A stretch of 6,296 bases of DNA from Bryobacteraceae bacterium. Its GTDB lineage: Bacteria; Acidobacteriota; Terriglobia; Bryobacterales; Bryobacteraceae. This document shows positions 1 to 6,269 of this stretch, piece by piece. The stretch is from contig JASHWA010000077.1 in the NCBI GenBank assembly GCA_030044325.1, positions 1 to 6,296 on the forward strand, written 5' to 3'. The first letter of the stretch is position 1; every line of letters starts with the position of its first letter. The notes under the pieces are model-generated. The model was given only the letters and a program-made list of their open reading frames with translations, made no database searches and was not told where the DNA came from. The translations under genes were made by a program, and so were the position numbers.

Positions 1-197
1 GCACACAGTACCGGTCAGTGATTCTTTTCCATTCTCCGGAGCAGGAAGCCGAAGCCCGGCGCTCGCGCGATGAAGCGCAGAAGAGTTTCCGGCGGCCGAT
101 CGTGACGGAGATCGTCCCCGCGGGAGAATTCTGGCGCGCGGAAGAATATCATCAGCAATATCTCGAAAAGCGCGGTCTCTCGCACTGCCATCTTTAG
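1..197 (+). CDS. msrA: Peptide-methionine (S)-S-oxide reductase MsrA, C-terminal part (5' end outside window)
   Basis: MsrA reduces the S-epimer of methionine sulfoxide in proteins and free methionine, using a catalytic Cys that is recycled through further Cys residues and thioredoxin. Reading from base 3, 64 codons precede the TAG at 195-197. The visible part opens with TQYRSVI and continues with PIVTEIVPAGEFWRAEEYHQQYLEKRG. The TQYRS block, the VTEI(x)PAG stretch and the AE(x)YHQ(x)YL motif are hallmarks of the MsrA C-terminal half. The protein ends in GLSHCHL. That Cys (186-188) sits where many MsrA proteins carry a resolving Cys, and E. coli MsrA has a longer Gly-rich Cys tail instead. 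The catalytic GCFW motif would lie upstream of the window and cannot be checked. The gene converges on the GGT-like gene across a short hairpin region. I am confident of the family; the resolving role of the Cys is inferred. Confidence 0.93.
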   Translation, partial: TQYRSVILFHSPEQEAEARRSRDEAQKSFRRPIVTEIVPAGEFWRAEEYHQQYLEKRGLSHCHL

Positions 198-200
198 TTT

Positions 201-224
201 GGACGGCGGATTTTAGCGCCGCCC
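201..224. terminator. GC-rich hairpin between convergent genes, possible bidirectional terminator
   Basis: GGACGGCG (201-208) can pair with CGCCGCCC (217-224), giving eight positions with one A-C mismatch around the 8-base loop GATTTTAG. It lies between the msrA stop (197) and the end of the convergent hydrolase gene (229), where a shared terminator is expected. Neither side has a clear T-tract, so a classic intrinsic terminator is not proven. Confidence 0.4.
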
Positions 225-228
225 GCGT

Positions 229-2004
229 TCACTGCGCGAAAATGAACCGGCTGCGCCGCGGGTCTGCTCCGCCCGTCAACACGCCATTTTTCGTCAGGAT
301 CACCACCGGCGCGGACGCGTTGCTCCAATCCCCGCCCATCACGATCTTGTGCCCCATCTGCTCGAGCGATTTCGCCGTGGCGATCGGAAACCGGCCTTCG
401 AGCGTCACCTGCCCAGGCACGAATTCGTGAAATCCGAACGACGCGTACAACTGGTCGGTCTGAAATCGCGGCGCCTCCACCGCCTGCTGCGGCGTCATTC
501 CGAAATCGATCATGTTCAGGAACACCTGCAACAGCGCCTGGTCCTGATTGTCGCCGCCGGGAGTGGACATGGTGATATAAAGCTGACCGTCCCTGGTCAC
601 GATCATGGGGCTAAGCGTGACGCGCGGGCGCTTCCCCGGCGCGACCTGATTCGCGTGACCCGCCGTCATGACGAATGATTCGCCGCGCTCCGATAACGCG
701 ATCCCCGTATCGCCCGCGATCACCGAGGGAAGCCATGCGCCGCTCGGCGTGACAGAAACGCCGTTGCCCCACTTGTCGATCACGTCCACGCAGGTCGTAT
801 CGTTGCCGCGGCTGGGTCCGTTCGAGCCGGTCGCCGGCGCCGACGCGCCCAGGTTCCCGGGCCGGCTTTCCATAGACGCGCGATGGGGATCGATCAGCTT
901 GCGCCGTTCCGCCGCGTAGGATTTCGAAAGCAGAATTTCTTCGGGAATCTTGCTGAATTTGGGATCGCCGTAGTAGCGGTCGCGATCGGCGAAGGCGAGC
1001 TTCACCGCTTCTATCACCGTGTGCAGATACTGCGGGCTGTTATGCCCCATCGCTTTGAGATCGAAGCCTTCCAAAATATTCAAAGCCTCGATCATCACCG
1101 GCCCCTGCGTCCAGAATCCCGGCTTGTTGACGGTGTAGCCGCGATAAGTCCCGGTGCGCGGATCATCGGTTTCGGCGTGGAACTTGGCGAGATCGTCGTA
1201 AGTGAATGGGCCGCCGTTCTCGTCGCTGAACCGCCCGATGCGCCGCGCAATCGATCCTTTATAGAACTCGTTGTGCACCGCTTCGAGCTTGGCCACGCGA
1301 TTTCCGTGCGCCTTTTTTTCGGCAGCGGCCATCTCGCGCAGCGTGCGAGCCAGGTCCGGCATGTGGACCATCTCGCCCGGTTCGGGAACGTGGCCGTCGG
1401 GAAAGAAAAATTTCTCCGACGTCGGAATCATTGAAATCGTGCGCCGGCTCTGCTTGAGGTACAGCGAAAAAATTTCGGTTGCGGGAAATCCGTCGGCGCG
1501 CTCGATGGCCGGCTCGGCGACCTGCGCGAAGCTCAGCGTGCCGAATTTTTCGAGCGCCACCAGAATTCCGTCCACCGTTCCCGGCGTGATCGCGGCGAGC
1601 AACCCCGCACTGGGAACCGGCGGAATGCGCCCAGCGTCTTCCCACGGGTAGGCTTTGCGATGCTCGAAAAATTCGGGAGTCGCCTTCGATCCCGCCACAC
1701 CGACCCCGCTGATCACCACCACCGGCTTTCCGGCGAGCTTGATCATGATCGGCGCTTCGCCGCCCAGTCCGATGTGATCCTGCTCGGTGACGGTCGCGGC
1801 GAGGATCGCGGCCGCTGCTGCGTCCACCGCGTTTCCGCCCTGTTCGAGAATGCGGTACCCGGCCTCGACCTCCATGCTGTTCCCCGCTCCGATCATCTGG
1901 TGCGTTCCGCGCACGGGCGGAAACATGGTGCGATCCTGGGCAGAGGCGAACGCGGCGAGCGCGGCGAGCGCTATCGCGGCGAGAGTGAGCCGGCGCGAGT
2001 TCAT
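229..2004 (-). CDS. Gamma-glutamyltranspeptidase-family Ntn-hydrolase, secreted; substrate pocket not canonical
   Basis: The 591-residue product belongs to the gamma-glutamyltranspeptidase family (PF01019), whose members self-cleave in the periplasm into two chains. Residues 1-22 form a signal peptide (MNSRR, an Ala/Leu-rich core, cleavage after ASA). The N-terminal family block is at 49-86, including GGNAVDAA and GLGGEAP. The autoprocessing site is D402-T403, with Thr403 (codon 796-798) as the catalytic nucleophile. The small chain of 189 residues matches the usual size. The oxyanion glycines are G483-G484, followed by NMIDFGMTPQQAVEAPRF (497-514), typical of the family. Several substrate-binding positions differ from E. 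coli GGT. The Arg of the RExAP motif is V101, the Ser-Ser pair is V462-T463 (PRVTLSP), and the NNQMDDF loop reads SERGESF (438-444). True gamma-glutamyl transfer from glutathione is therefore doubtful, and another amide substrate is possible. The ATG start at 2004 is supported by GAGAGG (complement of 2013-2018) 8 bases upstream. The gene stands alone on the minus strand. Confidence 0.93.
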   Translation of the reverse strand: MNSRRLTLAAIALAALAAFASAQDRTMFPPVRGTHQMIGAGNSMEVEAGYRILEQGGNAVDAAAAAILAATVTEQDHIGLGGEAPIMIKLAGKPVVVISGVGVAGSKATPEFFEHRKAYPWEDAGRIPPVPSAGLLAAITPGTVDGILVALEKFGTLSFAQVAEPAIERADGFPATEIFSLYLKQSRRTISMIPTSEKFFFPDGHVPEPGEMVHMPDLARTLREMAAAEKKAHGNRVAKLEAVHNEFYKGSIARRIGRFSDENGGPFTYDDLAKFHAETDDPRTGTYRGYTVNKPGFWTQGPVMIEALNILEGFDLKAMGHNSPQYLHTVIEAVKLAFADRDRYYGDPKFSKIPEEILLSKSYAAERRKLIDPHRASMESRPGNLGASAPATGSNGPSRGNDTTCVDVIDKWGNGVSVTPSGAWLPSVIAGDTGIALSERGESFVMTAGHANQVAPGKRPRVTLSPMIVTRDGQLYITMSTPGGDNQDQALLQVFLNMIDFGMTPQQAVEAPRFQTDQLYASFGFHEFVPGQVTLEGRFPIATAKSLEQMGHKIVMGGDWSNASAPVVILTKNGVLTGGADPRRSRFIFAQ

Positions 2005-2012
2005 ACGCTTAT

Positions 2013-2018
2013 CCTCTC
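2013..2018 (-). promoter_or_regulatory. Ribosome binding site of the GGT-like gene
   Basis: GAGAGG on the minus strand lies 8 bases before the ATG at 2004-2002. It is the clearest Shine-Dalgarno sequence in the window and fixes the start of the GGT-like gene directly in front of a good signal peptide. Confidence 0.65.
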
Positions 2019-2022
2019 ATGT

Positions 2023-3240
2023 TTGGCATTATGGAAATTGCGATCCTCGCCTCTGCTGGCCATCTTTCTGATTGTCGCCGTCGATGTGCTCGGCCTGACG
2101 ATCATGATCCCGCTGTTGCCCTTTTACGCCGAAAAACTCGGCGCGACGGCGACGCAAGTCGGCCTGCTGATCGGCGTCTACGCGGCGTGCCAGTTGATTT
2201 CCGGCCCGCTGCTCGGCCGCGCCAGCGATTTTACAGGACGTAAGCCTCTCCTGATCCTGAGCCAGATGGGAACGCTCATCGGATTTCTGGTGCTCGCTTT
2301 TGCGCCAAACCTGTGGGTGGTTTTTCTCGCCCGCATCATCGACGGCTCGACTGCCGGAAATCTCTCGCTCGCGCAGGCCTATATCTCCGATGTCACGCGT
2401 CCGGAAGAGCGCGCGAAATCGTTCGGCGTGATCGGCATCGCCTTCGGCATGGGTTTCTTGATAGGGCCGGCCGTCTCCGGTTATTTGGCAAAGTTCAGCT
2501 ACCAATGGCCGGTTTTCGCGGCCGCCGCGCTTTCTTTCACCAGCATCATGGCGACCACGTTTCTGCTTCCCGCGGTCAAAACCGGCGTCGCGCGCGCGGA
2601 GGGCCCGGGCGGGCGGCGGCTTTCCCTGCTCGAATGGGGCGAATATGCGCGCTACTTCCGCCACCCCGATCTCGCCACGCGATTGTTTCAGTTCCTGTCC
2701 TTCGGGCTTGCGTTTTCGATGTTCACCGCCGGATTTCCGCTCTACGCCGAACGCCGCCTGGTCTGGCACGGCGCTCCCTTCGGACCAGAGCAGGTCGGCT
2801 TCACCTGGGCCTTCGCCGGATTTCTGGGAATTTTTCTGCAAGGTCCCATGCTGGGGAAGATGGTGCGCAGATTCGGCGAATCGAATCTGAATCGCGTGGG
2901 ATTCCTGGGCTACGCGGCGGGCTACGCGACGCTCGCCTACACGTTTTCCGTTCCCATGCTGATCGTCGCGACCGCGATCGCGTCGATCGGAACGCTGGTG
3001 CGTCCTACGCTCACCAGCATCATCACTCAGGCCGCGCCGCGCGAGGAGCAAGGCGTGGTGCTGGGCCTGACGCAGTCGCTGACGTCAACCGCGCAGATCA
3101 TCGGACCGCCGCTCGCGGGATTTTTGATCCAGCACGAGCTGTTGAGCGGCTGGGGATTGACCGCCGCGGCGATCGCGGCCGTCGGCCTGGTCCTCGCATC
3201 GGCGAAGCCGCGCGTCGCAGCGCGGATGAGTCAGACTTGA
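2023..3240 (+). CDS. MFS transporter of the drug:H+ antiporter (TetA/DHA1-like) type
   Basis: This is a 405-residue inner-membrane carrier of the major facilitator superfamily, the usual size for 12-TM proton antiporters that expel drugs or other small molecules. TM1 is around residues 11-32 (LLAIFLIVAVDVLGLTIMIPLLPFY). Motif A follows TM2 as G65-R-A-S-D69-F-T-G-R-K. The TM4 segment RIIDGSTAGNLSLAQAYISDVT (104-125) closely resembles TetA proteins. A motif C-like glycine pattern, ending in GP, lies in TM5 (G135 to G153) and marks antiporters. A charged loop at about 185-215 joins the two halves. The start is uncertain. The frame has no ATG near TM1, so TTG at 2023 (giving MALWKLRSSPLL) is the best choice and TTG at 2038 the alternative. 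Neither has a clear Shine-Dalgarno sequence. The next in-frame ATG (2104) would cut TM1. The substrate cannot be told from the sequence, and tetracycline resistance should not be assumed. The glycosyltransferase gene follows after 30 bases. Confidence 0.9.
   Translation: MALWKLRSSPLLAIFLIVAVDVLGLTIMIPLLPFYAEKLGATATQVGLLIGVYAACQLISGPLLGRASDFTGRKPLLILSQMGTLIGFLVLAFAPNLWVVFLARIIDGSTAGNLSLAQAYISDVTRPEERAKSFGVIGIAFGMGFLIGPAVSGYLAKFSYQWPVFAAAALSFTSIMATTFLLPAVKTGVARAEGPGGRRLSLLEWGEYARYFRHPDLATRLFQFLSFGLAFSMFTAGFPLYAERRLVWHGAPFGPEQVGFTWAFAGFLGIFLQGPMLGKMVRRFGESNLNRVGFLGYAAGYATLAYTFSVPMLIVATAIASIGTLVRPTLTSIITQAAPREEQGVVLGLTQSLTSTAQIIGPPLAGFLIQHELLSGWGLTAAAIAAVGLVLASAKPRVAARMSQT
2028..2033 (-). promoter_or_regulatory. 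Candidate -10 element for the GGT-like gene
   Basis: The minus strand reads CATAAT, five of six matches to TATAAT. It is placed to give a transcript start near 2021, just before the GAGAGG ribosome binding site. No good -35 hexamer is seen 16-18 bases upstream. The element lies inside the first codons of the divergent transporter gene if that gene starts at 2023. Confidence 0.35.
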
Positions 3241-3270
3241 GATTTTCAAATTGACTCAAGCTGAGAATAG

Positions 3271-4287
3271 ATGACCATCGCCCTCGACGCGACCTACAGC
3301 ATCGGACGCAATCTTTCCGGTGTGGGCGTGTATTCGCGCGAGATCATGCTCGGGCTGGCGCACGCTCACCCCGATGACGAGTTCCTGTTTTGCTACCGGC
3401 CGCATCGCTTCGTTCGCTCGTATCGCGAAAATATTCCTCCCAACGTGGCGCGGCGCTTATTCGTCGGCGCGCCGCCCGGGGATGTTTTCCATGCGCTCAA
3501 CCAGCGGCTGGACGCTCGCGCGCGCCGCGGCGTCACCACCTTTCACGACCTCTTCGTGCTCACGGGCGAATACTCGACGCCCGAATTTCGCGCCCGCTTC
3601 GCGGATCAGGCGCGGCGCGCCGCCGGGCTGAGCGACGCGATCATCGCCGTTTCGCGATTCACGGCCGCGCAGGTGGAAACGCTGCTGAAAATTCCGGCCG
3701 CGCGCATTCGGGTGATCCCGCACGGCGTGCGCATCCCTCCCGCCTCGAACCAGCCCCGCGAGAATCTGGTGCTGTTCGTCGGCGCCATCCAGCGCCGAAA
3801 AAATGTCGCGCGTCTGGTGAAAGCTTTCGAGCGTCTTCCCCAGGATTGGCGCCTGGTGCTCGCCGGCGCGGCGAACGGATTCGGCGCGGCCGAGGAACTG
3901 GAAAACGTGGAGCACAGTCCGCGCCGCGCTTCGATTGAAATTCCCGGTTATCTGAGCGCGGCCGCCCTTGAAAATCTCTACGCGCGCGCACGCATCTTCG
4001 CGTTCCCTTCGCTCGATGAAGGCTTCGGCATGCCGATTCTCGAAGCGATGGCGCACGGCGTTCCCGTCGTGACTTCGCGCGCTTCCGCGATGCCCGAAGT
4101 CGCCGGCGACGCCGCGCTGCTGATCGATCCGCACGATACCGGCGAGCTTTCGAGCGCCCTGCTCCGCCTGGCGAGCGACCAGGCCCTACGCGGAGATCTG
4201 ATTCGACGCGGAATCGACCGAGCTCGCCATTTCACCTGGCAATCCGCGGTCGAGCAAACCTGGTCCGTCTATCATGAGGTCAAGTGA
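3271..4287 (+). CDS. Glycosyltransferase, GT4-type (GT-B fold)
   Basis: This 338-residue cytoplasmic or membrane-associated retaining glycosyltransferase would move a sugar from a nucleotide-sugar donor to a lipid, glycan or protein acceptor. The N-terminal half has the acceptor-side pattern ALDATYSIGRNLSGVGVY (4-21), with a Gly-rich loop, and FHDLF (91-95). The C-terminal Glycos_transf_1 domain (about 163-320) has LVLFVGAIQRRKN (166-178) with the phosphate-binding Arg/Lys pair, IPGYLS, and the E-x7-E motif E250-GFGMPIL-E258, then AMAHGVPVVTS and MPEVAGDAALLIDP. The length is slightly short for the family but the domains look complete. The ATG at 3271 has only a weak GAG-type ribosome binding site 7-10 bases upstream. 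The 30-base gap after the transporter suggests co-transcription. Donor and acceptor cannot be assigned. No other polysaccharide genes lie nearby, so membership in a surface-glycan cluster is unsupported here. Confidence 0.93.
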   Translation: MTIALDATYSIGRNLSGVGVYSREIMLGLAHAHPDDEFLFCYRPHRFVRSYRENIPPNVARRLFVGAPPGDVFHALNQRLDARARRGVTTFHDLFVLTGEYSTPEFRARFADQARRAAGLSDAIIAVSRFTAAQVETLLKIPAARIRVIPHGVRIPPASNQPRENLVLFVGAIQRRKNVARLVKAFERLPQDWRLVLAGAANGFGAAEELENVEHSPRRASIEIPGYLSAAALENLYARARIFAFPSLDEGFGMPILEAMAHGVPVVTSRASAMPEVAGDAALLIDPHDTGELSSALLRLASDQALRGDLIRRGIDRARHFTWQSAVEQTWSVYHEVK

Positions 4288-4295
4288 GAATTTTT

Positions 4296-4353
4296 GCCGC
4301 CGTTCATCCTTGCGCGCGGCGGTCCAGCCAACTCGGGAGCGCGCAGCCGCCGC
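4296..4353 (+). other. GC-rich intergenic segment with two mutually exclusive hairpins
   Basis: This segment lies within the 113-base gap between the glycosyltransferase and modB genes. CCGCCG (4297-4302) can pair with CGGCGG (4317-4322) around a 14-base loop. Alternatively, GCGGCGG (4316-4322) can pair with CCGCCGC (4347-4353). The same middle arm is used in both, so the two folds compete. No T-tract follows either. The simplest reading is a weak terminator for the upstream unit. An attenuator is possible but unsupported. Confidence 0.3.
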
Positions 4354-4383
4354 ACGGAAACAACTTTGAGCTGTCCGCCCCGC

Positions 4384-4389
4384 TACAAT
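4384..4389 (+). promoter_or_regulatory. Candidate -10 element for modBC
   Basis: TACAAT matches TATAAT at five of six positions and sits 11 bases before the modB ATG, which would put the transcript start at about 4395-4398 and leave almost no leader. No convincing -35 box lies at 16-18 bases, and TTGAGC (4366-4371) is too close at 12. No Shine-Dalgarno sequence precedes the ATG, which fits a leaderless or nearly leaderless mRNA. Confidence 0.4.
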
Positions 4390-4400
4390 AAACCCAACTG

Positions 4401-5063
4401 ATGCCGATCGACTGGTTCCCGCTGTGGCTGAGCCTGCGCGTGGCGGTGGTTTCCACCGCGATCGCGGTTGGGGCGGGATTGTGGATCGCCTACATCCTGG
4501 CGAACCGGGAGTTTCGCGGCAAGGAAGCGCTGGACGCCGCTGTCACGCTGCCGCTGGTGCTTCCGCCGACCGTCCTCGGCTACTATCTGCTGGTGGTGAT
4601 CGGCCGCGCGAGTCCCGTCGGGCATCTATGGGAGGACATTTTCGGATCGCCGCTGGTGTTCACCTGGAAAGCCGCGGTGCTGGCCGCGCTGCTGCATTCG
4701 TTTCCTCTGCTGGTGAAATCGGCGCGCGCGGCGTTTGAGAGCGTGGATCGAAGCTATGAACGCGCGGCGCGCACGCTGGGCGCATCGGAATGGCGATTGT
4801 TCTGGCGCGTGACGGCGCCGCTGGTCCGCCGCCAGATCTTCGCCGCCTCCGCGCTCGCCTTCGCGCGATCGCTGGGCGATTTCGGCGCGACGTTGATGGT
4901 CGCCGGCGACATTCCCGGCCGCACGCAGACGCTCGCCATTGCGATCTTCGACGCAGTGGAATCGAACAACGGCGCGGTCGCGCGGGTGCTGGTGCTGGTG
5001 ATTTCGGCGATTGCGCTGGTGATCCTGACGGTCGCCAACCGGCTGGTTCTGAAAACGCGATGA
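4401..5063 (+). CDS. modB: Molybdate ABC transporter permease ModB
   Basis: ModB is the membrane channel subunit of the ModABC molybdate importer. It works as a homodimer that receives molybdate (and often tungstate) from ModA and couples to ModC. The 220-residue product has the usual family length. TM segments are seen at about 10-34, 46-68, 88-106, 145-168 and 193-215. The line PLVLPPTVLGYYLL (51-64) is typical of ModB. The cytoplasmic coupling (EAA) loop is YERAARTLGASEWRLFWRV (119-137), with the conserved Gly at 127. The segment FARSLGDFGATLMVAGDIPG (154-173), followed by RTQT, is close to diagnostic for ModB against other permeases. The ATG at 4401 gives a natural short N-terminus before TM1. 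The gene overlaps modC by 4 bases (ATGA at 5060-5063), indicating translational coupling. No modA gene lies directly upstream, where it is commonly found. Confidence 0.95.
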   Translation: MPIDWFPLWLSLRVAVVSTAIAVGAGLWIAYILANREFRGKEALDAAVTLPLVLPPTVLGYYLLVVIGRASPVGHLWEDIFGSPLVFTWKAAVLAALLHSFPLLVKSARAAFESVDRSYERAARTLGASEWRLFWRVTAPLVRRQIFAASALAFARSLGDFGATLMVAGDIPGRTQTLAIAIFDAVESNNGAVARVLVLVISAIALVILTVANRLVLKTR

Positions 5064-6130
5064 TTCAGGCCCGCATTCGAAAAACATTTCCCGCGCGTCC
5101 TGATTCGGCTGAATTTTCGCTCGACCTCGAATTCAAAGCTGAAGCAGGCGTGACGGTTTTGTTCGGGCCTAGCGGTTCGGGCAAGACGCTGACGCTCGAT
5201 TCGATCGCGGGGTTCGTGCGGCCGGACGAAGGACGGGTGATGCTCGACGATCAGATCCTGTTCGACGGCGCGGCGCATGTGAACCTGGCTCCGCAGCGGC
5301 GCAACTGCGGATACGTTTTCCAGAATTACGCGTTGTTCCCGCACATGACGCTGCGCGAGAACCTGGAGTTCGCGGTGGAAAAGCGCCCGCGCCTCGAACG
5401 CCATCGCCGCGTGAACGAGATGATCGAGCGCTTCCGGCTTCAGGACGCCGCGGGCCGGCGGCCGCATGAAGTTTCGGGCGGGCAGCGGCAGCGCTGCTCG
5501 ATTGCGCGGGCGCTGATCGGATCGCCGCGGGTGTTGCTGCTTGACGAGCCCACGCAGGGACTCGATGCCCCCCTGCGGGCGGAATTCTACGAAGCGATCC
5601 AGCGCGTGCGCACGGATTTCAAGACGCCGGTTCTGCTGGTCACGCACGATCTGGACGAATGTTTCGAGATCGGCGAGGAGATGCTGGTGCTGAGGGAAGG
5701 CCGCATCGTGCAGAGCGGCTCGCCGCGAAAGATTCTGGATCAACCGGCGAATCTGGACGTCGCGCGGCTGCTCGGCAAATTTAATCTGCTCGCCGCGGAG
5801 ATTCGCGCACTCGATCCGGGAAGGAATTCGAGCCGCGTGCAGGTGGGCGGATATGAGCTTGATGGCCCCTACTTCCCCGGGCATCTGCGCGGCGACCGCG
5901 TGACGCTGTGCGTCCGGCCGGAGCAGTTGCGGGCTTGCTCGCCGAATGGGCGGCCGGGCGCGAACCAGATTCCCGTGGATCTGGAACGCGTGATCGAGAA
6001 GCCCGAGGGGGTGCGACTGGAGTTCTCGGGCGGAATCGCGGTGAGTGTTTCCCGGGCGGATTACGAGGCCCGCCGCGATGAGCGCAGGTGGATGGTCGAA
6101 TTCCCGCGCGATCTGCTGCGGGTGCTGTAG
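5060..6130 (+). CDS. modC: Molybdate ABC transporter ATP-binding protein ModC
   Basis: ModC is the cytoplasmic ATPase that powers molybdate import through ModB. The 356-residue product matches the family length. The Walker A motif is GPSGSGKT (36-43), the Q-loop Gln is Q88 in YVFQNYALFPHMT, and the signature is VSGGQRQR (138-145). Walker B is VLLLDEP (158-164), the D-loop is GLDA and the switch His is H196. The stretch ILFDGAAHVNLAPQRRNCGYVFQ (66-88) has the ModC arrangement. The region from about 236 forms a C-terminal regulatory domain. Its core VTLCVRPEQL (281-290) resembles the TOBE_2 domain of CysA/PotA-like ATPases more than the Mop-type domain of E. coli ModC, so oxyanion sensing may differ. 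The start is the ATG at 5060 inside the modB stop. The frame is open further upstream, but only within modB. With modB next door the assignment is strong, and a sulfate or tungstate role is the main alternative. Confidence 0.93.
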   Translation: MIQARIRKTFPARPDSAEFSLDLEFKAEAGVTVLFGPSGSGKTLTLDSIAGFVRPDEGRVMLDDQILFDGAAHVNLAPQRRNCGYVFQNYALFPHMTLRENLEFAVEKRPRLERHRRVNEMIERFRLQDAAGRRPHEVSGGQRQRCSIARALIGSPRVLLLDEPTQGLDAPLRAEFYEAIQRVRTDFKTPVLLVTHDLDECFEIGEEMLVLREGRIVQSGSPRKILDQPANLDVARLLGKFNLLAAEIRALDPGRNSSRVQVGGYELDGPYFPGHLRGDRVTLCVRPEQLRACSPNGRPGANQIPVDLERVIEKPEGVRLEFSGGIAVSVSRADYEARRDERRWMVEFPRDLLRVL

Positions 6131-6137
6131 CGGATAA

Positions 6138-6220
6138 GTGGCCAGTAGTCGGTGGCCAGCGGCCAGTAAAAACCCCGCTTGCCGCGCACCGGCCACTGAC
6201 CACTGGCCACTGGCCACTGT
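6138..6220. repeat. Inverted repeat built of 7-base GGCCAGT/CCACTGG units
   Basis: The left arm holds four 7-base units: GGCCAGT, AGTCGGT, GGCCAGC and GGCCAGT (6140-6167). The right arm holds four CCACTGN units (6193-6220). Read as reverse complements, the arms agree at about 25 of 31 positions, with a perfect 10-base outer match (AGTGGCCAGT, 6137-6146). They enclose a 19-base loop at about 6169-6187. The element starts within ten bases of the modC stop. It could act as a terminator-like or mRNA-stabilising hairpin, or be one copy of a dispersed palindromic repeat. No T-tract follows. The apparent peptides SGQWPV read from it are repeat artefacts, not genes. Confidence 0.8.
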
Positions 6221-6260
6221 TTCCCGAAACGCAACGCACCACGAACAGTGCGGATGGGGT

Positions 6261-6269
6261 TGCTAGAAT
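6261..6269 (+). promoter_or_regulatory. Extended -10 element (TGCTAGAAT) before the next gene
   Basis: TGCTAGAAT fits the extended -10 pattern TGnTATAAT with one mismatch. It would start transcription at about 6276, a few bases before the ATG at 6284. No -35 hexamer is evident at the usual spacing, which extended -10 promoters do not need. Its core GCTAnAATnAA is shared with the motif ahead of modB. Confidence 0.45.

Noticed and set aside
1952..1984. Repeated GCGGCGAGC units at the start of the GGT-like gene
   Set aside because: They encode the Ala/Leu-rich core of the signal peptide; the repetition follows from Ala codon use and needs no other explanation.
1660..2022. Upstream extension of the transporter frame to ATG 1660
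   Set aside because: The extension is antisense to the GGT-like gene, is rich in Arg/His/Gly, and has no membrane or domain character. The family's N-terminus begins near residue 2023-2050.
2029..3051. A 340-codon minus-strand frame opposite the MFS transporter
   Set aside because: It shows a charged, low-complexity composition typical of the antisense of membrane proteins, with no motif and no ribosome binding site.
3457..4134. Minus-strand frame of 225 codons in the glycosyltransferase
   Set aside because: It is a shadow of a gene with intact catalytic motifs, and no family features are visible.
4288..4400. Molybdenum-cofactor riboswitch or ModE operator before modB
   Set aside because: I cannot recognise the conserved Moco RNA core or a ModE palindrome. 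The space after the likely promoter is only a few bases.
4754..6217. A 487-codon open frame on the minus strand opposite modB/modC
   Set aside because: It is antisense to two well-supported genes, has a His/Arg/Gln-rich composition with no recognisable domain, and begins inside the heptamer repeat. High GC content leaves such frames open by chance.
6138..6220. CRISPR array
   Set aside because: The repeat units are 7 bases with no spacers and are arranged as an inverted repeat.
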